From contig JADFZL010000004.1 in the NCBI GenBank assembly GCA_015232575.1, positions 348,429 to 412,428 on the forward strand: 64,000 nucleotides of DNA, read 5' to 3'. This document shows positions 62,501 to 64,000 of the stretch, in pieces; within the stretch, counting starts at the first letter, position 1, and every line of letters starts with the position of its first letter. Source of the stretch: Candidatus Rifleibacteriota bacterium. Lineage in GTDB: Bacteria; Muiribacteriota; Ozemobacteria; Ozemobacterales; Ozemobacteraceae. A program made the translations under genes and the position numbers. The notes below the pieces were generated by a model. The model was not told the origin of the DNA. It was given only the letters and a program-made list of their open reading frames with translations, and ran no database searches.

Positions 62501-64000
62501 GGGCTACGCCTGTGTCAGGCGAAACACTTGAACCCGTATGTGTAATAGAAGCCACTAAAGCAGTTACATTGGTTCCATAGGGCACGGTTAATGCAATGGT
62601 CTTTGCTCCTTCATCAATAACACCTGTTACAGAAGGAGTAATAAAGTTAAATGCTGTTATAGTTTTTGATGTCCCATCGGCCACTGTAACTGTGACCACG
62701 TAATCCTGTGTTGTTTCATCAGCAGCTGTAACTGTATATGTAACAGGGTTTGTAAAGTTTCGTGCTACACCTGTATTGGGTGATACGCTTGAACCTGTAT
62801 GCGTTATGCTGGGCACCAGTGCGGTCACATTTGTTCCATAAGGAACCGTCAGGGCAATGGTCTTTGCTGATTCGTTAACCACACCTGTTACTGAAATATC
62901 TGCAAAGTTAAAAGCCGTGATAGCTTTTGCTGTGTTTGCTAAAACCGTAACTGTTACCACATAATCCTGTGTTGAAGAATCGGCGGCGGTTACTGTGTAT
63001 GTTACAGGGCTTGTAAAGTTTTGTGCTGCGCCTGTGTTGGGAGATATGCTTGAACCAGTATGAGTTATACTTGGCACCAGGCCTGTGACGTCTGTTCCGA
63101 AAGGCACTGTCAATGTAACGGTCTTTGCTGATTCGTTGATTATACCTGTTACTGATAGGCTTGAAAAGTCAAACGCTGTAATAGCTTTTGCTGTGTTTGC
63201 TGAGATATTTACTGTCACTACATAAGCTTGTGTTGAGCTATTAGCGGCTGTAACCGTGTATGTTACGGGGCTTGTAAAGTTTTGAGCTACGCCTGAGTTC
63301 GGCGATATGCTTGAACCTGTGTGTGTTATACTTGGCACCAGGCCTGAAACGTCTGTTCCGAAGGGCACCGTCAGTGTTACAGTCTTTGCAGATTCGTTGA
63401 TTACACCAGTTACCGAAAGATCGGCAAAGTTAAACGCTGTAATAGCTTTTGCAGTGTTTGCTGAGATATTTACTGTCACTACATAAGCTTGTGTTGAGCT
63501 ATTAGCGGCTGTAACCGTGTATGTTACAGGGCTTGTAAAGTTTTGAGCTGCGCCTGAGTTCGGCGATATGCTTGAACCTGTATGTGTTATACTTGGCACC
63601 AGGCCTGTCACGTCTGTTCCGAAGGGCACCGTCAGTGTTACAGTCTTTGCTGATTCGTTGATTACACCAGTTACCGAAAGATCGGCAAAGTTAAAAGCTG
63701 TAATGGCTTTTGCTGTATTTGCTGAGATATTTACTGTCACTACATAAGCTTGTGTTGAGCTATTAGCGGCTGTAACCGTGTATGTTACAGGGCTTGTAAA
63801 GTTTTGAGCTACGCCTGAGTTCGGCGATATGCTTGAACCTGTATGTGTTATACTTGGCACCAGGCCTGTCACGTCTGTTCCGAAGGGCACCGTCAGTGTT
63901 ACAGTCTTTGCTGATTCGTTGATTACACCAGTTACCGAAAGATCGGCAAAGTTAAACGCTGTAATAGCTTTTGCTGTGTTTGCTGAGATATTTACTGTCA
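59544..64000 (-). CDS. giant surface protein of DUF5018-like Ig-fold repeats, 5' end beyond right edge
   Basis: Open on the minus strand from the right edge to the stop at 59544; at least 1,485 codons, start not in the window. The sequence is 17 complete repeats plus the start of another, each about 85-87 residues, reading 'AKAITAFNFADLSVTGVINE', 'LTVPFGTDVTGLVPSITHTG', 'SSISPNSGVAQNF' and 'PVTYTVTAANSSTQAYVVTV'. This is the DUF5018-like bacterial immunoglobulin-type repeat found in secreted surface proteins. The protein stops right after the last repeat with no visible anchor or sorting domain. The repeats nearest the right edge are almost identical at the DNA level with a strict 261-bp period, those near the C-terminus are diverged. 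Adhesion or surface-layer role is inferred. Confidence 0.9.
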   Translation of the reverse strand, partial: TVNISANTAKAITAFNFADLSVTGVINESAKTVTLTVPFGTDVTGLVPSITHTGSSISPNSGVAQNFTSPVTYTVTAANSSTQAYVVTVNISANTAKAITAFNFADLSVTGVINESAKTVTLTVPFGTDVTGLVPSITHTGSSISPNSGAAQNFTSPVTYTVTAANSSTQAYVVTVNISANTAKAITAFNFADLSVTGVINESAKTVTLTVPFGTDVSGLVPSITHTGSSISPNSGVAQNFTSPVTYTVTAANSSTQAYVVTVNISANTAKAITAFDFSSLSVTGIINESAKTVTLTVPFGTDVTGLVPSITHTGSSISPNTGAAQNFTSPVTYTVTAADSSTQDYVVTVTVLANTAKAITAFNFADISVTGVVNESAKTIALTVPYGTNVTALVPSITHTGSSVSPNTGVARNFTNPVTYTVTAADETTQDYVVTVTVADGTSKTITAFNFITPSVTGVIDEGAKTIALTVPYGTNVTALVASITHTGSSVSPDTGVAQDFTNPVTYMVTAPNSSTQAYLVTVTVSANPAKAVTAFNFTSPSVTGVINEGAKTIALTVPYGTNVTALVPSITHTGSSISPNTGVAQNFTNPVTYTVTAADTTTQNYVVTVTVSANPAKAITAFNFSSPSVTGVINEGAKTIALTVPYGTNVTALVPSITHTGSSISPNTGVARNFTNPVTYTVTAADSTTQAYVVTVTAADNSAKAISAFNFTSPAATGVINEEAKTIALTVPFGTDVTGLVPTITHSGSSVSPNTGVAQNFTSPVTYTVTAGDSSTQAYVVTVTVADNSAKAITAFNFASPATTGVVNEEAKTIALTVPYGTDVTGLVPTITHTGSSISPNTGVAQNYTNPVTYTVTAADSTTQSYIVTVTVSGNPAKAITAFNFTSPSVTGVINEGAKTISLTVAYGTDVTALVPSITHTGSSISPNTGVAQSFTNPVTYTVTAGDSTTQNYVVTVTVNSNTSKAITAFNFTNPAATGTINESAKTISLTVPAGTNVTALVPTITHTGSGISPDTGVAQNFLSPVTYTVTAGDSSTQEYVVTVTLNSNTSKAITAFNFSNPSVTGVINESAKTISLTVPFGTDVSALVPTITHSGSSISPNTGVSQDFTSPVTYTVTAGDSSTQAYVVTVTVTANDAKAITAFNFNNPSVTGVVNESAKTVSLNVPSGTDVSALVPSITHTGSSISPNTGVAQNFTNPVTYTVTAADSTTQAYVVTVSVNSTSAKSITAFNFTSPSATGVIDEGAKTISLTVPNGTNLSSIVPSITHTGSSISPNTGVAQNFFTPVTYTVTAGDSTTQEYLVTVTMGSNSEKAITAFNFSTPSVTGVINESAKTVTLTVPYGTDVTALVPNIMQSGSSISPNSGVAQDFTNPVTYTVTANDSTTQAYVVTVVVASGSAKAITAFNIMIPSVTGVINESAKTITLTVPSGTNVSMLVPNITHTGSSVSPNTGIGQDFTNPVTYTVTAGDSTTQGYVVTVIIQ

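Noticed and set aside
59544..64000. Regular 261-bp repeats taken as a CRISPR or satellite array
   Set aside because: The units stay in one open reading frame and encode a known type of Ig-like surface repeat; there are no spacers.
1..64000. tRNA, rRNA, tmRNA genes or CRISPR arrays
   Set aside because: None seen on reading both strands; no T-loop/anticodon-like folds or spaced short repeats were found.

Overview
The window reads as chromosomal DNA of a diderm (Gram-negative) bacterium of moderate-to-low GC content. Evidence for two membranes: a TolC/membrane-fusion/RND efflux operon, a Porin_5-like porin, a second predicted beta-barrel protein, and many secreted proteins with Sec signal peptides. 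The phylum cannot be fixed from sequence alone. The mix of a WhiA homologue, large membrane-bound class III cyclases, HEAT/TPR proteins, PilZ, Rpn-type nucleases and secreted peptidases would suit a poorly sampled lineage (Riflebacteria-like is a guess, not a result). No tRNA, rRNA or CRISPR array was seen.

Layout. 1-5.95 kb (minus): an operon of whiA, a divergent DnaB-like ATPase, a TPR protein and a HEAT-repeat protein that runs off the left edge. 6-9.6 kb (minus): an ammonium transporter and a NarL-type two-component pair. 10-13.6 kb (plus): a gingipain-like C25 peptidase with PEGA domain behind a structured leader, then a UPF0175 small protein next to a broken copy of its own tail. 13.8-20.6 kb (plus): TetR regulator with a 26-bp palindromic operator, TolC, fusion protein, RND pump and a small PII-like protein. 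20.8-28 kb (minus): two overlapping receptor-type class III nucleotide cyclases and a double-PilZ protein. 28.5-35.2 kb (plus): M4-like metallopeptidase, beta-barrel protein, FMN-binding-like protein, OB-fold protein and a MacB/LolD-type ABC transporter. 35.6-45.9 kb: a phosphate island, with phoB-phoR on plus and porin-pstS-pstC-pstA-pstB-phoU on minus, and an Rpn nuclease gene behind phoU. 46-57 kb: an AAA/PD-(D/E)XK gene, M14 carboxypeptidase, a TPR/Sel1 protein, zinc phospholipase C-like protein, C11 clostripain-like peptidase and a small secreted protein, with many non-coding repeats between them. 57.5-64 kb (minus): IS21-like end debris, a LysM protein with three 95-residue repeats, and a giant surface protein of 87-residue repeats that continues past the right edge.

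How the genes work together. PhoR/PhoB probably control the phosphate island: the same 11-bp-spaced TTAA(C/T)R direct repeat lies before phoB and before the porin that heads the pst genes. The cyclase pair and the PilZ protein form one transcription unit joining cAMP/cGMP-type and c-di-GMP-type signalling. The secreted C25, M4, M14 and C11 peptidases and the phospholipase-like protein suggest a life breaking down protein and membrane material.

The most striking observation is the cyclase pair. The upstream enzyme lacks the first metal-binding Asp (Gly791) but keeps Asn914/Arg918. The downstream enzyme keeps both metal Asp residues (748, 792) but has Ser870/Gln874 instead of the transition-state Asn/Arg. 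Each should be dead as a homodimer, while the heterodimer would rebuild exactly one complete site, the logic of animal adenylyl cyclase C1/C2. Second is a set of duplicated non-coding segments (a 154-bp leader shared by two nuclease genes, and direct repeats flanking two single genes) that point to gene-sized units moved by recombination.
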